DNA from: Pseudomonadota bacterium
GTDB taxonomy: Bacteria; Pseudomonadota; Alphaproteobacteria; Dongiales; Dongiaceae
Direction: 5' to 3'
Assembly: GCA_021792365.1 (NCBI GenBank)
Contig: JAJYUT010000002.1
Coordinates: 578,313 to 642,312 of the forward strand
Length of the DNA: 64,000 nt
The notes below the pieces were generated by a model. The model saw nothing but the letters and a program-made list of their open reading frames with translations. It was not told the origin of the DNA and searched no databases. The translations under genes and the position numbers were made by a program. Shown here in pieces: positions 34,604-44,205 of the stretch. Position 1 is the stretch's first letter. Every line of letters begins with the position of its first letter.

Positions 34604-35689
34604 TCAGCTCGGAATCTGCCCGTCGACGCCGTCCGCCAACCAGTTCATGGTGGCGATCGCCTTGTCGTCAAGCTCGGTCCCGGCCGGCACCTTCTCGGCG
34701 CCGCTCTGGTCCTTGATCGGGCCCTTGAAGACCGCGATCTTCCCATCGGTGATGCCGGCCTCGGCCGCCTTGCCCGCCTTCGCCACGTCGTCCGGCATGT
34801 TGGCATAAGGTGCCATCACCAGCATGCCCGACTTGAACCCGCCCCAGACGTCCTGGCTCTGCCAGGTGCCGGCGATCACGTCCTTGACGCGCTGGATGTA
34901 GTACGGGTTCCAGAAATCGACCGACGAGGTCAGTTGCGCCTTGGGCGCCAGGGCGCTCATGTCGCTTGCCTGGCCGAAGCCGAGGACGCCGCGCTGCTGG
35001 GCGACCTGCAGCGGCGCGCCCGAATCGGTGTGCTGGGCGATGATGTCCGCGCCCTGGTCGATCAGCGCCTTGGCGGAATCGCCTTCCTTGCCCGGATCGT
35101 ACCAGGCATTCACCCAGACGATCTTCATGCGCGCCTTCGGATTGACCGTCCGCATGCCGATGATGAAGGCGTTCATGCCCATCACCACCTCCGGGATCGG
35201 CACCGAGCCGATATAGCCGACGATGCCCGATTTCGAGAGATGCCCGGCGATCACGCCCTGCACATAGCGCCCCTCGTAGAAGCGGATGTTGTAGGTGCTG
35301 ACGTTCTCGGCGCGCTTGTAGCCGGTGCAATGCTCGAACTTCACGTCGGGGAAGCGTTCCGCCACCTTGATCGTCGGGTTCATGTAGCCGAACGAGGTGG
35401 TGAAGACCAGCTTGTTGCCCTTGCTCGCCAGCTCGGCGATCACGCGCTCGGAATCGGGGCCCTCCTTCACGCTCTCGACGAAGGAGGTCTTGACCTGGTC
35501 GCCGAACTCCGTCTCGAGCGCCTTGCGGCCGACATCGTGCGCATGCGTCCAGCCGAAATCCTCGACGGGCCCGACATAGATGAACCCGACGCCGAGCGGA
35601 TCGGCGGCGGCCGCCCGCCCGATGATCATGGGCGCGCTTCCGGCCAACAGCCCGGCGCCGAGCAGCTTGTTGAATGTCCTGCGTTTCAT
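34604..35689 (-). CDS. BMP-family ABC transporter substrate-binding protein
   Basis: A 361-residue periplasmic binding protein of the basic membrane protein (PnrA/Med) family, which binds purine nucleosides. The N-terminus MKRRTFNKLLGAGLLAG is a twin-arginine-like signal, so folded export by Tat is possible. Family features are VGFIYVGPVEDFGWTHAHD at the start of the mature part and GQASDM in the second lobe. Together with the ATPase and two permeases it forms a complete importer. The purine enzymes on both sides make a nucleoside or nucleobase the likely cargo. Confidence 0.9.
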   Translation of the reverse strand: MKRRTFNKLLGAGLLAGSAPMIIGRAAAADPLGVGFIYVGPVEDFGWTHAHDVGRKALETEFGDQVKTSFVESVKEGPDSERVIAELASKGNKLVFTTSFGYMNPTIKVAERFPDVKFEHCTGYKRAENVSTYNIRFYEGRYVQGVIAGHLSKSGIVGYIGSVPIPEVVMGMNAFIIGMRTVNPKARMKIVWVNAWYDPGKEGDSAKALIDQGADIIAQHTDSGAPLQVAQQRGVLGFGQASDMSALAPKAQLTSSVDFWNPYYIQRVKDVIAGTWQSQDVWGGFKSGMLVMAPYANMPDDVAKAGKAAEAGITDGKIAVFKGPIKDQSGAEKVPAGTELDDKAIATMNWLADGVDGQIPS

Positions 35690-35773
35690 GGGATTCTGCC
35701 TCCTTGCTCCCCGTGTTCGTTGGTGCTTTTGTCGCAAAGTTTCCCCGACGATTCCAAGAGAATCTCCGTTATC

Positions 35774-36685
35774 TCACCCCGCCGCGTGGAACGACCGGCC
35801 CAGGCAAGCCGGGGCGTTCATCCTGATCTTCGCCCGGTCGCGGGAGATCGCCACCAGCACGGCGATGGTCGCCACATAGGGCAAGGCCGAGACCAGTTGC
35901 GAGGGTACCACCAGCGGATAACCGAACAGGCTGATCGCGCCGGCCGCCTGGATCGCGAGCGAGCCGTACATGATGCCCCCGAAGAGATAGGCGCCGACCA
36001 GCAGCCAGATCGGCCGCCAGGTCGCGAACACCACCAGCGCCAGCGCGATCCAGCCGCGCCCTGCCGTCATGTTCTCCGCCCAGCTCGTCGCATAGGCCAG
36101 CGACATGTAGGCCCCCGCCAGCCCGCACATCGCCCCGCCGAACAGGGTGGCGAGATAGCGGATCAGGACCACCGGATAGCCGATGGCGTGCGCGGCATCA
36201 TGCGAATCCCCGACGGCCCGCAGCACCAGCCCGCGATGGCTGCGCCGCAGGAACCAGGCGACGGCGAACACCGCGATCAGCGACAGGTAAACCAGTGCGT
36301 CGTGGCCGAACAGGACTTTCGGGAGTCCCTCCACCGCGGTGCCGACATAGGAAGCGCCCACCAGGGCGCTCAGCCCCGTTCCGAAGATGGTGAGGGCAAG
36401 GCCCGTCGCCACCTGGTTGGCGAGGAAGGTCAGGGTAAGGATCGCGAAAATCAGCGCCATTGCCGCGCCCGCCAGCAAGGCGGCGAGCACGCCGAGCAGC
36501 GCGCTGCCCGTATGGACTGTGGTCGCGAAGCCGACGATCGCGCCGACCAGCATCATGCCCTCGACGCCGAGATTGAGGACGCCGGACTTCTCCGTGACCA
36601 GTTCGCCCGTCGCCGCCAGGAGCAGCGGCGTCGAGGCGGTCATGACGCTGAGCACGAAGCTGATGATGATCGCCTGGTCCATCAT
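35774..36685 (-). CDS. ABC transporter permease, nucleoside (BMP) type, second permease
   Basis: A 303-residue polytopic inner-membrane protein. The motif ATGELVTEKSGVLNLGVEGMMLVGA near residue 25 is the hallmark of the NupQ/YufQ-type permeases that accompany BMP binding proteins. About eight to nine hydrophobic segments are visible. The gene start overlaps the stop of the other permease by four bases (ATGA), so the two subunits are made together. Confidence 0.9.
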   Translation of the reverse strand: MMDQAIIISFVLSVMTASTPLLLAATGELVTEKSGVLNLGVEGMMLVGAIVGFATTVHTGSALLGVLAALLAGAAMALIFAILTLTFLANQVATGLALTIFGTGLSALVGASYVGTAVEGLPKVLFGHDALVYLSLIAVFAVAWFLRRSHRGLVLRAVGDSHDAAHAIGYPVVLIRYLATLFGGAMCGLAGAYMSLAYATSWAENMTAGRGWIALALVVFATWRPIWLLVGAYLFGGIMYGSLAIQAAGAISLFGYPLVVPSQLVSALPYVATIAVLVAISRDRAKIRMNAPACLGRSFHAAG

Positions 36686-37758
36686 GCGCCTCCCGCCAGG
36701 GGCCTCGGCCCGCGCAGGCGATAGAGAATCAGCACGTCGCAGGCCAGCAGGAAGAACAGCAGGATTCCCTGGAAAATGCCCGTGACGGCGTTCGGCATGC
36801 CGAGATCGATCTGCGCCGCTTCGCCGCCGAGATAGGAGAGCGCGAGGATGAGGCCGCCGAAGATGACGCCGATCGGATGCAGCCGCCCCAGGAACGCGAC
36901 GATGATCGCGGTGAAGCCGTAGCCCGGCGAGATCGAAGGCGTCAGTTGCCCGACCGGCCCCGCGACCTCGAACATGCCAGCGAGGCCGGCCAGGCCGCCG
37001 CCCACCATCAACGACAGCCAGACCAACCGCTCCTGGCTGAAGCCGGCGAAACGCGCCGCACGCGGCGCCTGCCCCAGCACGCGCAACTGGAACCCGATCA
37101 CCGAGCGCGTCAACACGATCCAGCCGACGATCGCGGCCAGGAACGCGACCACGACGCCGAGATGCACGCGCGTCCCCTCGAAAAGGATCGGCGGCGTTGC
37201 GCTGGAGGAGAACAAGGCGGTCTGCGGGAACCCGTACCCATCAGGATCGCGCCAGGGCCCGGTGACCAGGTAGATCAGCAGCAATTGCGCTACATAGGTT
37301 AGCATCAGGCTGGTCAGGATCTCGTTGGCGTTCCACCGCGTGCGCAGGTAGGCAGGGATGGCGGCCCAGGTCATGCCGCCGAGGATGCCCAGCAGCATCA
37401 TCGCCGGGATCAGCAGGATCGCAGGCGCCTCCGGATAGCTGAGCGCCAGTCCGCCCGCGAAGATCGCGCCAAGGGTGTACTGCCCTTCCGCGCCGATGTT
37501 CCACACGTTGGCGCGGAAGCCGAGCGACAGGCCGACGCCGATCAGGATCAAAGGCGCGGCCTTCACGAACAATTCCGGCAGGCCGGTAGCACTGGTGAGC
37601 GGCGAGATGAGAAAGACATAGAGCGATTGCAGCGGATCCTTGCCCAGCATCGCGAAGATGACGGCCGCCGTGACGACCGTCAGCGCGAGTGCGAGCAGTG
37701 GCGAGGCATAGGTCCAAAGGCGCGAACGCTGCCCGCGCGGCTCAAGCCGAAGCAGCAT
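36682..37758 (-). CDS. ABC transporter permease, nucleoside (BMP) type, first permease
   Basis: A 358-residue polytopic permease of the NupP/YufP type. The cytoplasmic coupling region is GFRANVWNIGAEGQYTLGAI (about 95-115) and the later loop GQAPRAARFAGFSQERL. The ATG at 37758 overlaps the end of the ATPase gene by 17 bases; a start further upstream would lie deep in the ATPase gene. Forms the pore with the next gene product. Confidence 0.88.
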   Translation of the reverse strand: MLLRLEPRGQRSRLWTYASPLLALALTVVTAAVIFAMLGKDPLQSLYVFLISPLTSATGLPELFVKAAPLILIGVGLSLGFRANVWNIGAEGQYTLGAIFAGGLALSYPEAPAILLIPAMMLLGILGGMTWAAIPAYLRTRWNANEILTSLMLTYVAQLLLIYLVTGPWRDPDGYGFPQTALFSSSATPPILFEGTRVHLGVVVAFLAAIVGWIVLTRSVIGFQLRVLGQAPRAARFAGFSQERLVWLSLMVGGGLAGLAGMFEVAGPVGQLTPSISPGYGFTAIIVAFLGRLHPIGVIFGGLILALSYLGGEAAQIDLGMPNAVTGIFQGILLFFLLACDVLILYRLRGPRPLAGGA

Positions 37759-39340
37759 CGCGCCCCTCCACTGATGCTGCCGGGGATTCCCCGGGCGCGC
37801 CATGCGTGCCGCCCATCAGCAAGCCGATCTGCTCGATCGAGGCTTCGCCGATCGGCATGGCTTGCGACAGTCGGCCCTCCGCGATCACCGCGATCCGGTC
37901 GGCCAGGGCGAAGATCTCGTCGAGATCCTGCGAGATCACCACCACCGCCGTCCCGTTGTCGGCCAGATCGATCAGCGCCTGATGGATCGCCGCCGCCGCG
38001 CCCGCATCGACGCCCCAGGTCGGCTGGCACACCACCAGCACGCTCGGGCTCTGCTTCACCTCGCGCCCGACGAGGAACTTCTGCAGATTGCCGCCGGAGA
38101 GCGAGCGCGCCTCGGCCGATGGACCGGTCGTGCGCACATCAAAGCTCCTGATCACATCGTCGGCGAAACGCGCTGTCTTGCCGGAATTGATCAGGCCGTT
38201 GCGCGCCAGCGCGCGGCGCACATGACCGGAGAGGAAAGCATTCTCGCTGAGCGACATGTCGCGCACCGCGCCATGGCCGTTGCGCTCCTCCGGCACGAAG
38301 CAGCCGCCGAGCGCCCGCCGCTCGCGCGGGCCAAGGCGGCCCGCCGCGACGCCGTCGATCACGATGGCGTCCGGCGCGGCGGCCGGCATTTCACCCGAGA
38401 GCGCCGCCATCAGCTCCGCCTGGCCGTTGCCGGCAATGCCACCGATGCCGAGGATCTCGCCGCCCTTCACCGCGAAGCTGATGTCCTTGAGATCGGTGCC
38501 GAATTGCTGCTCCGATTTCAGGCTGAGCGCCCTCACCTCGAGACGCGGCCCGCCGTTGACCTCGCCGCGCGCGTGATGGCTGGCGGCCTTCAGCTCCGTG
38601 CCGATCATCATCTCGGCCAGGCGCTTCGCCGTTTCCTGACGCGGATCGCAATGCGCGACCACCTTGCCGAAACGCATGACCGTCGCGCGCTCGCACAAGG
38701 CGCGGATCTCCTCCAGCTTGTGGCTGATATAGAGAATCGCGCAGCCTTCCTTGGCCAGCCGGCGCAGGGTCTCGAACAGGCGCTCCACCTCTTGCGGGGT
38801 CAGGACGGAGGTCGGTTCGTCCATGATCAGGAGCTTCGGCTTCTGCAGCAGGCAACGCACGATCTCAATCCGCTGCCGCTCGCCCACGGAGAGGTCGTGC
38901 ACGGCCCTGTCCGGATCGAGGTGCAGTCCGTAGGACCTGGCAATCTCCACGATGCGTGCGCGCAGGCCCTTGCGATCAGCGGCATCGGTCAGGCCGAGCG
39001 CAATGTTCTCCGCGACCGTCAGCGCTTCGAACAGGGAGAAGTGCTGGAACACCATGCCGATGCCAAGGCGGCGGGCATGGTTCGGGTTCTGCACGACGAT
39101 CGGCTGACCCTGCCAGCGGATCTCGCCCGCATCGGGCTTCAGCACGCCATAGATGATCTTGACCAGGGTGCTCTTGCCGGCGCCGTTCTCTCCGAGCAAG
39201 GCGTGGATCTCGCCGGGCAAGACGGTCAGGTCGACATGATCGTTCGCCAGGGTCCCGGGGAACTGCTTGACGATGCCGGTGAGCGACAGAAGCGGGACCG
39301 CCGTCCCGGTCGCCTTGATCGTTTCCGCCTGCCCTGTCAT
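37742..39340 (-). CDS. ABC transporter ATPase, nucleoside (BMP) type, two nucleotide-binding domains
   Basis: A 532-residue protein with two fused ATP-binding domains, as in NupO/YufO. The first is canonical: Walker A GENGAGKST (about 51-59), signature LSVGERQRIE and Walker B LLIMDEPTSVLTP. The second is degenerate: its P-loop reads GIAGNGQAE with no Lys, and Walker B reads VLVVCQPTWGVD, lacking the catalytic Glu, although the signature LSGGNLQK is kept. That asymmetry is usual for this family. It powers the two permeases that follow. Confidence 0.92.
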   Translation of the reverse strand: MTGQAETIKATGTAVPLLSLTGIVKQFPGTLANDHVDLTVLPGEIHALLGENGAGKSTLVKIIYGVLKPDAGEIRWQGQPIVVQNPNHARRLGIGMVFQHFSLFEALTVAENIALGLTDAADRKGLRARIVEIARSYGLHLDPDRAVHDLSVGERQRIEIVRCLLQKPKLLIMDEPTSVLTPQEVERLFETLRRLAKEGCAILYISHKLEEIRALCERATVMRFGKVVAHCDPRQETAKRLAEMMIGTELKAASHHARGEVNGGPRLEVRALSLKSEQQFGTDLKDISFAVKGGEILGIGGIAGNGQAELMAALSGEMPAAAPDAIVIDGVAAGRLGPRERRALGGCFVPEERNGHGAVRDMSLSENAFLSGHVRRALARNGLINSGKTARFADDVIRSFDVRTTGPSAEARSLSGGNLQKFLVGREVKQSPSVLVVCQPTWGVDAGAAAAIHQALIDLADNGTAVVVISQDLDEIFALADRIAVIAEGRLSQAMPIGEASIEQIGLLMGGTHGAPGESPAASVEGRDAASA

Positions 39341-39399
39341 GTCCCCCTCTGCTTATGCCGCAGTTTTAGCGAGCGCCGTTCCAAGTGTCATCCCGAGTG

Positions 39400-40389
39400 T
39401 CATCCGGTGCCGCGCCTGTCCCGCGAGGATTGCTCGCGTTCCGCGCCCGCCTGCTCCGCCGCGGACAGTCTCAGCAACTGCGCCGCGGTTGCCACCGCTA
39501 TTGCCATAGGCTGCTTGCCTGGAACCTGGGCAAGTCCGATGGGACAGATCAGCCGCTCCAGCGCCGCGGCGTTGTGGCCGCGGTCGCGGAGGCCGTGCAG
39601 GAAGCGCGCCTTCTTGGTCGCGCTGCCGATCAGGCCCAGTAACGCGAAGTCCCCGCGCCGCAGCACGCGGTCGCAGATGTCGAGATCGAGCTGGTGGCTG
39701 TGGGTCAGCACCAGGAACAAGGTCGCCGGCGGCGCCTCCTCCACCTTCTCCGCCAGGCGCGGGGCGACGACGTGCCGGATGCCGGCCGGAATCGCCGCGG
39801 GGAATCCATCGAACCGGCTGTCGAGCCAAGTCACCTCGAAGGGCAGTTCCGCCAGCACTTTGACCAGCGCGCGGCCGACATGCCCGGCGCCGAAGACCCA
39901 GACCGGCCGCGATGCGCGACGGACGGCTTCGACGACCTGCCAGCCCTTGCCGCTCTCCGCGATCCGCGCGCCATCCTCCGGCTGCTCCGGTTCCGCCCAA
40001 TGCTTGTTGCCATCCGCCGATGTCACCAGCAGCCGCGTGTCGGGGTTGGCAAGCTGCGACTGCCATTGCGTCAGCCAGCGGCGATCGGTCTTGGACAATG
40101 GTTCCAGCAGGAGCCGCACCGCGCCGCCGCAGCATTGCCCGAGATCGGGCCCGAGCGAATAGCGTATCAGGTCCAGGCGCGTCGCCCTGTCCGCCATCAT
40201 CCGGCGGGCGGCATCGATCGCCAGCAATTCCAGTTGCCCGCCGCCGATCGAGCCCACGATTTCGTCCGCCCGCACCAGCATCTTGGCGCCGGATTCCCGC
40301 GGCGTGGAGCCTTTGGCTTCCGCCACCGTGACCAGCACCGCCTTTTCTTCAGCGGCAATGCAATCCAGAGCGGCGGAGAGCCAGTTCAT
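39400..40389 (-). CDS. xdhC: XdhC, molybdenum cofactor insertion protein for xanthine dehydrogenase
   Basis: A 329-residue accessory protein that binds sulfurated molybdenum cofactor and loads it into XdhB. N-terminal domain signature EIVGSIGGGQLE; the C-terminal Rossmann domain has VWVFGAGHVGRAL and GSATKKARF. The start ATG at 40389 overlaps the xdhB stop codon by four bases, so the product is coupled to its client. The last gene of the uraH-xdhABC set before the ABC importer genes, 59 bases further on. Confidence 0.92.
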   Translation of the reverse strand: MNWLSAALDCIAAEEKAVLVTVAEAKGSTPRESGAKMLVRADEIVGSIGGGQLELLAIDAARRMMADRATRLDLIRYSLGPDLGQCCGGAVRLLLEPLSKTDRRWLTQWQSQLANPDTRLLVTSADGNKHWAEPEQPEDGARIAESGKGWQVVEAVRRASRPVWVFGAGHVGRALVKVLAELPFEVTWLDSRFDGFPAAIPAGIRHVVAPRLAEKVEEAPPATLFLVLTHSHQLDLDICDRVLRRGDFALLGLIGSATKKARFLHGLRDRGHNAAALERLICPIGLAQVPGKQPMAIAVATAAQLLRLSAAEQAGAEREQSSRDRRGTG

Positions 40390-42734
40390 TCGGCCTGCTC
40401 CATGCGCGCCTGCAGGTCCTCGATCGCGAACAGCACGCGCTCGGGCGTCGCCGGTGCATCGAGCCGCGGCAGGATGCGGTACTCCGCGATGCTGGCGATG
40501 GCGTCGGAGATCGCGCGGAACACGGAGATCGCCAGCATCAAGGGCGGCTCGCCCACCGCCTTGGAGCGATGGATGGTTTCCTCGCGATTCGGACTGTCCT
40601 CGAGAAGCTGCATGCGGAAATCCGCCGGCCGGTCGGAGCAGGTCGGGATCTTGTAGGTGCTGGGCGCATGGGTGCGCAGGCGCCCCTCATCGTCGAACCA
40701 CAGTTCCTCGCTGGTCAGCCAGCCCATGCCCTGGATGAAGCCGCCTTCCACCTGCCCCAGATCGATCGCCGGATTCAGCGAGCGGCCCGCGTCGTGGAGG
40801 ATATCGACCCGCAGCAGCGTGTGCTCGCCGGTCAAGGTGTCGATCATCACCTCGCTCACCGCCGCGCCATAGGCGAAATAGAGGAACGGCCGCCCACGCG
40901 CCGTCTCGCGGTCGTAGTGGATCTTGGGCGTCCGGTAATAGCCGGTGGCGCTGAGCGATACGCGTCCCAGATAGGCCTGCTTCACCAGATCCTTGAACGG
41001 CACTTCCTGGTTCCCGATCCTCACGCGGTTGGGCAGGAAGACGACGTCCTCCGCCTTCACCTTGTGTTTCTCCGCCGCGAATTCGGTCAGGCGCCGCTTG
41101 ATCTTGCGCGCCGCCGCCTGCGCCGCCATGCCGTTCATATCGGAGCCGGAAGAGGCCGCGGTGGCCGAGGTGTTCGGCACTTTGCCGGTATTGGTCGGCG
41201 TGATCTTCACCTGATCGAGATCGATCTGGAACTCTTCCGCTACCACCTGCGCGACCTTGATGTTGAGGCCCTGCCCCATTTCCGTGCCGCCATGGTTCAG
41301 GTGCACGCTGCCATCAGTGTAGACGTGCACCAGCGCGCCCGCCTGGTTGAGATGCGTGGTGGTGAAGGAGATGCCGAACTTCACCGGCGTCAGGGCGATG
41401 CCCTTCTTGAGATACGCATTCTGCCGGTTCCATTGCGTAATCTCCTGCCGCCGGCTGCGATACGCGCTGCTTTGCTCAAGCCGCGTGAGCAAGTCCGGCA
41501 GGATGTTGTCCTCGACCTGCATATGATAGGGCGTGACGTTTCGCGGCGCCTCGCCATAGAGGTTGATGCGCCGCACGTCGAGCGGATCGAGGCCGCGTTC
41601 GCGCGCGATGGCATCCATCACCTCCTCGATCCCCAGCATGCCCTGCGGCCCGCCGAAGCCTCGGAAGGCGGTGTTGGAAACGGTGTTGGTCTTGCAGCGC
41701 TGCGAGCGAATCGTCACGGTCTCGAAGAAGTAGCCGTTATCCGCATGGAACATCGCGCGGTCCGCGATGGCGCCCGACAGGTCCGCGGAATAGCCGCACC
41801 GGACGGCATGGTCGAAGCTGATCCCGAGGATGCGCCCCTGATCGTCGTATCCCACCTCGTAGCCGATGCGGAAATCGTGACGCTTGCCCGTCGCGATCAT
41901 GTCGTCGTCGCGGTCCAGCCGGCATTTCACTGGCCGGTTGAGCTTCACGGCGGCGAGCGCCGCGATGGCGGCCCATTGCGCGGCCTGCGTCTCCTTGCCG
42001 CCGAAGCCGCCACCCATGCGCCGGCACTCCACGGTCACGGCGTTGTTCGGCCGCCCCAGCACATGCGCCACGTTGTGCTGCACCTCGCTCGGATGCTGGG
42101 TGGAGCAATGGACGAGGACATCGCCGTCCTCCATCGGGATTGCCAGCGATACCTGCCCTTCCAGATAGAAATGGTCCTGCCCGCCATGGCTGAACGCGCC
42201 TGCGAGCCGATGGGGCGCCTGCGCAACGGCCGCGGCCGCATCGCCGCGCTTCATCACGTACTCCGGCAGCACGGAGGATTGCGCGCGCACGGCATCGTCC
42301 ACCGTGAGCAGTGCCGGCAGGCCCTCGTATTCGACCTTGGCGAGCCTCGCCGCGCGCCGCGCTGCCTCTTGGCTCTCCGCGATCACCGCGAACAGAACTT
42401 GGCCGTGGAACTCGACCCTGTCCGCCGCGAACACCGGGTCATCGCCCGCGCCGATCGGCGAGACGTCGTTGGTGCCGGGAATATCCGCGACGGTCAGGAC
42501 CAGCACGACACCGGGCGCAGCGCGCACCTTCGACAGGTCCATGCTCTTGATCCGCGCATGGGCGCGTGCCGATAAGCCAGGCGCGGCATGCAGGGTGCCG
42601 GCCGGTTCCGGAATGTCGTCGACATAGACCGCCTGGCCGGTGACGTGCTTCGCGGCGCTGTCATGGGCCAAGGCGTTGTGCACGCCGCCGCGGATGCCGG
42701 CCGTCTTGGCCAGGGCTGCGCTATGCCCGTGCAT
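40386..42734 (-). CDS. xdhB: xanthine dehydrogenase, molybdenum-binding subunit
   Basis: A 782-residue large subunit of the two-subunit (XDHA/XDHB) type enzyme that oxidises hypoxanthine and xanthine to urate. Molybdopterin contacts include GGFGGKE (about 240) and FRGFGGPQGM. The catalytic base Glu is in KAVGEPPLM near residue 735. The ATG at 42734 is 14 bases inside the end of xdhA, and earlier frame sequence has no family similarity. Cytosolic complex with XdhA. Confidence 0.93.
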   Translation of the reverse strand: MHGHSAALAKTAGIRGGVHNALAHDSAAKHVTGQAVYVDDIPEPAGTLHAAPGLSARAHARIKSMDLSKVRAAPGVVLVLTVADIPGTNDVSPIGAGDDPVFAADRVEFHGQVLFAVIAESQEAARRAARLAKVEYEGLPALLTVDDAVRAQSSVLPEYVMKRGDAAAAVAQAPHRLAGAFSHGGQDHFYLEGQVSLAIPMEDGDVLVHCSTQHPSEVQHNVAHVLGRPNNAVTVECRRMGGGFGGKETQAAQWAAIAALAAVKLNRPVKCRLDRDDDMIATGKRHDFRIGYEVGYDDQGRILGISFDHAVRCGYSADLSGAIADRAMFHADNGYFFETVTIRSQRCKTNTVSNTAFRGFGGPQGMLGIEEVMDAIARERGLDPLDVRRINLYGEAPRNVTPYHMQVEDNILPDLLTRLEQSSAYRSRRQEITQWNRQNAYLKKGIALTPVKFGISFTTTHLNQAGALVHVYTDGSVHLNHGGTEMGQGLNIKVAQVVAEEFQIDLDQVKITPTNTGKVPNTSATAASSGSDMNGMAAQAAARKIKRRLTEFAAEKHKVKAEDVVFLPNRVRIGNQEVPFKDLVKQAYLGRVSLSATGYYRTPKIHYDRETARGRPFLYFAYGAAVSEVMIDTLTGEHTLLRVDILHDAGRSLNPAIDLGQVEGGFIQGMGWLTSEELWFDDEGRLRTHAPSTYKIPTCSDRPADFRMQLLEDSPNREETIHRSKAVGEPPLMLAISVFRAISDAIASIAEYRILPRLDAPATPERVLFAIEDLQARMEQAE

Positions 42735-44205
42735 GCGCCGCCCTCCGTTCCGCGAGGATGCGCGTCCTGATCGTCGGTTCCGTCGTCTCGATGAAGAACT
42801 TGCGCAGCAGGTTCTGGGCAACGCGCAGGCGGTAGCGCGCGCTCGCCCGCATGTCGGTGATAGGCGTGTAATCCTCCGAAATAATCCAGCAGGCGGCCTC
42901 GACGTTGTCCCGGTTCCATTCCTTGCCGTTGAGCGCCGCCTCGGTCTGGCGCGCGCGCTTCGGCACCGGAGCCATGCCGCCGAAGCAGATGCGGATGTCC
43001 TCGACCATGCTCCCGTCCAGGGTCAGGACGAAGGCGCCGAGCGCGGCGGTGATGTCCTGGTCGAAGCGCTTGGCGACCTTGTAGCAGCGCAGGATGCGTT
43101 TCGGATCGGCGACAGGCACCCGCACCGCGACCAGGAACTCCGCCGACTGCCGGTCCTGCTTGCCGTAGTCGAGGAAGAAGTCCTCCAGCGCCAGTTCGCG
43201 GTACCGGTCGCCACGCCTCAGCACCACGCGGCTGCCGAGCGCAATCAAGGGCGGCGGCGAATCCCCGATCGGAGAGCCGTTGGCGATGTTGCCGCCGATG
43301 GTTCCGGCGTTCCGGATCTGCTCGGAGCCGAGCCGCCGCATCATCGCGGCCATATCGGGGTGGTGCGCCTCGATGGTCGCCATGGCGTCGGCGTAGGTGA
43401 CGGCGGCGCCGATCTCGATCCAGCGGTCATTGACCGTGATCGTCTTCAGCTCCGCAACTTCCCCGACGGAAATGACCGGGTCCAGTTGCCGCAACTGCTT
43501 CGTGACCCACAGGCCGGCATCGGTCCCGCCGGCGAGGATGGTTGCACCGGGGTGCTGCATCAGAAGCTGGCCGAGCGCGTTGACCGAGCGCGGCGCGAAA
43601 TAGCGGCGGCCGTCGCCCTCGAGCTGCGGCATGGCGCCGTCATCGAGCTTCCGGAGCGCGGCGATGGTCTGCTTCGCGTGCCGCGCGAAGCGGTCCGGCT
43701 TGCCGATCGCCTTCATCGTCTTGGCGGCAGCGGCGATCGGACCGTAGCCGGTGCATCGGCAGAGATTCCCCGCCAGCGCGTCGTCGATGCGGTTGCGGTC
43801 CGCCGGACCCGGCTCCTGGTACAGGGCGAACAGCGACATCACGAACCCCGGTGTGCAGAAGCCGCATTGCGAGCCATGGCAATCGACCAATGCCTGCTGG
43901 CAGGGGTGCAGGTCGCCGTCGGGCGCAGCCAGGTCCTCGACCGTCAGCAGTTGCTTGCCGTCCAGCGTACCGACGAACTGGATGCAGGAATTGACCGCGC
44001 GATAGCGCAGCCGGTCGCCCTCCACTTCGCCCAGCACCACGGTGCAGGCGCCGCAATCCCCCTCGCCGCACCCTTCCTTGGTGCCGACCCGCCGCTCCAC
44101 CCGGCGCAGATAGCTGAGGACCGTCATGTTGGGATCCAGCCCGGAGAGCTCGCGCGGCTCATCGCCCAGCAGAAACCGCACCGGCCGGGCCTGATCCTTC
44201 CTCAT
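42721..44205 (-). CDS. xdhA: xanthine dehydrogenase, FeS/FAD subunit
   Basis: A 494-residue small subunit. Two [2Fe-2S] clusters are bound by Cys46, Cys51, Cys54 and Cys74 (EGCGEGDCGACT) and by Cys113, Cys116, Cys148 and Cys150 (QCGFC, NLCRCTGYG). An FAD domain of the CO-dehydrogenase flavoprotein type spans about 190-480, with ILAGGTD and AGTIGGNIANGSPIGD. Electrons pass from Mo through the clusters to FAD and NAD+. The start overlaps the uraH stop by one base. Confidence 0.93.
   Translation of the reverse strand: MRKDQARPVRFLLGDEPRELSGLDPNMTVLSYLRRVERRVGTKEGCGEGDCGACTVVLGEVEGDRLRYRAVNSCIQFVGTLDGKQLLTVEDLAAPDGDLHPCQQALVDCHGSQCGFCTPGFVMSLFALYQEPGPADRNRIDDALAGNLCRCTGYGPIAAAAKTMKAIGKPDRFARHAKQTIAALRKLDDGAMPQLEGDGRRYFAPRSVNALGQLLMQHPGATILAGGTDAGLWVTKQLRQLDPVISVGEVAELKTITVNDRWIEIGAAVTYADAMATIEAHHPDMAAMMRRLGSEQIRNAGTIGGNIANGSPIGDSPPPLIALGSRVVLRRGDRYRELALEDFFLDYGKQDRQSAEFLVAVRVPVADPKRILRCYKVAKRFDQDITAALGAFVLTLDGSMVEDIRICFGGMAPVPKRARQTEAALNGKEWNRDNVEAACWIISEDYTPITDMRASARYRLRVAQNLLRKFFIETTEPTIRTRILAERRAAHARA

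Noticed and set aside
34511-36724. 737-codon plus-strand frame opposite the BMP binding protein and permease
   Set aside because: Antisense to genes with clear domains; no motif of its own.
37802-40162. 786-codon plus-strand frame across the ATPase and xdhC genes
   Set aside because: It lies fully antisense to two well supported genes; amino acid composition is that of a shadow frame.
40569-42575. 668-codon plus-strand frame opposite xdhB
   Set aside because: Antisense to xdhB; composition and lack of motifs mark it as a shadow.
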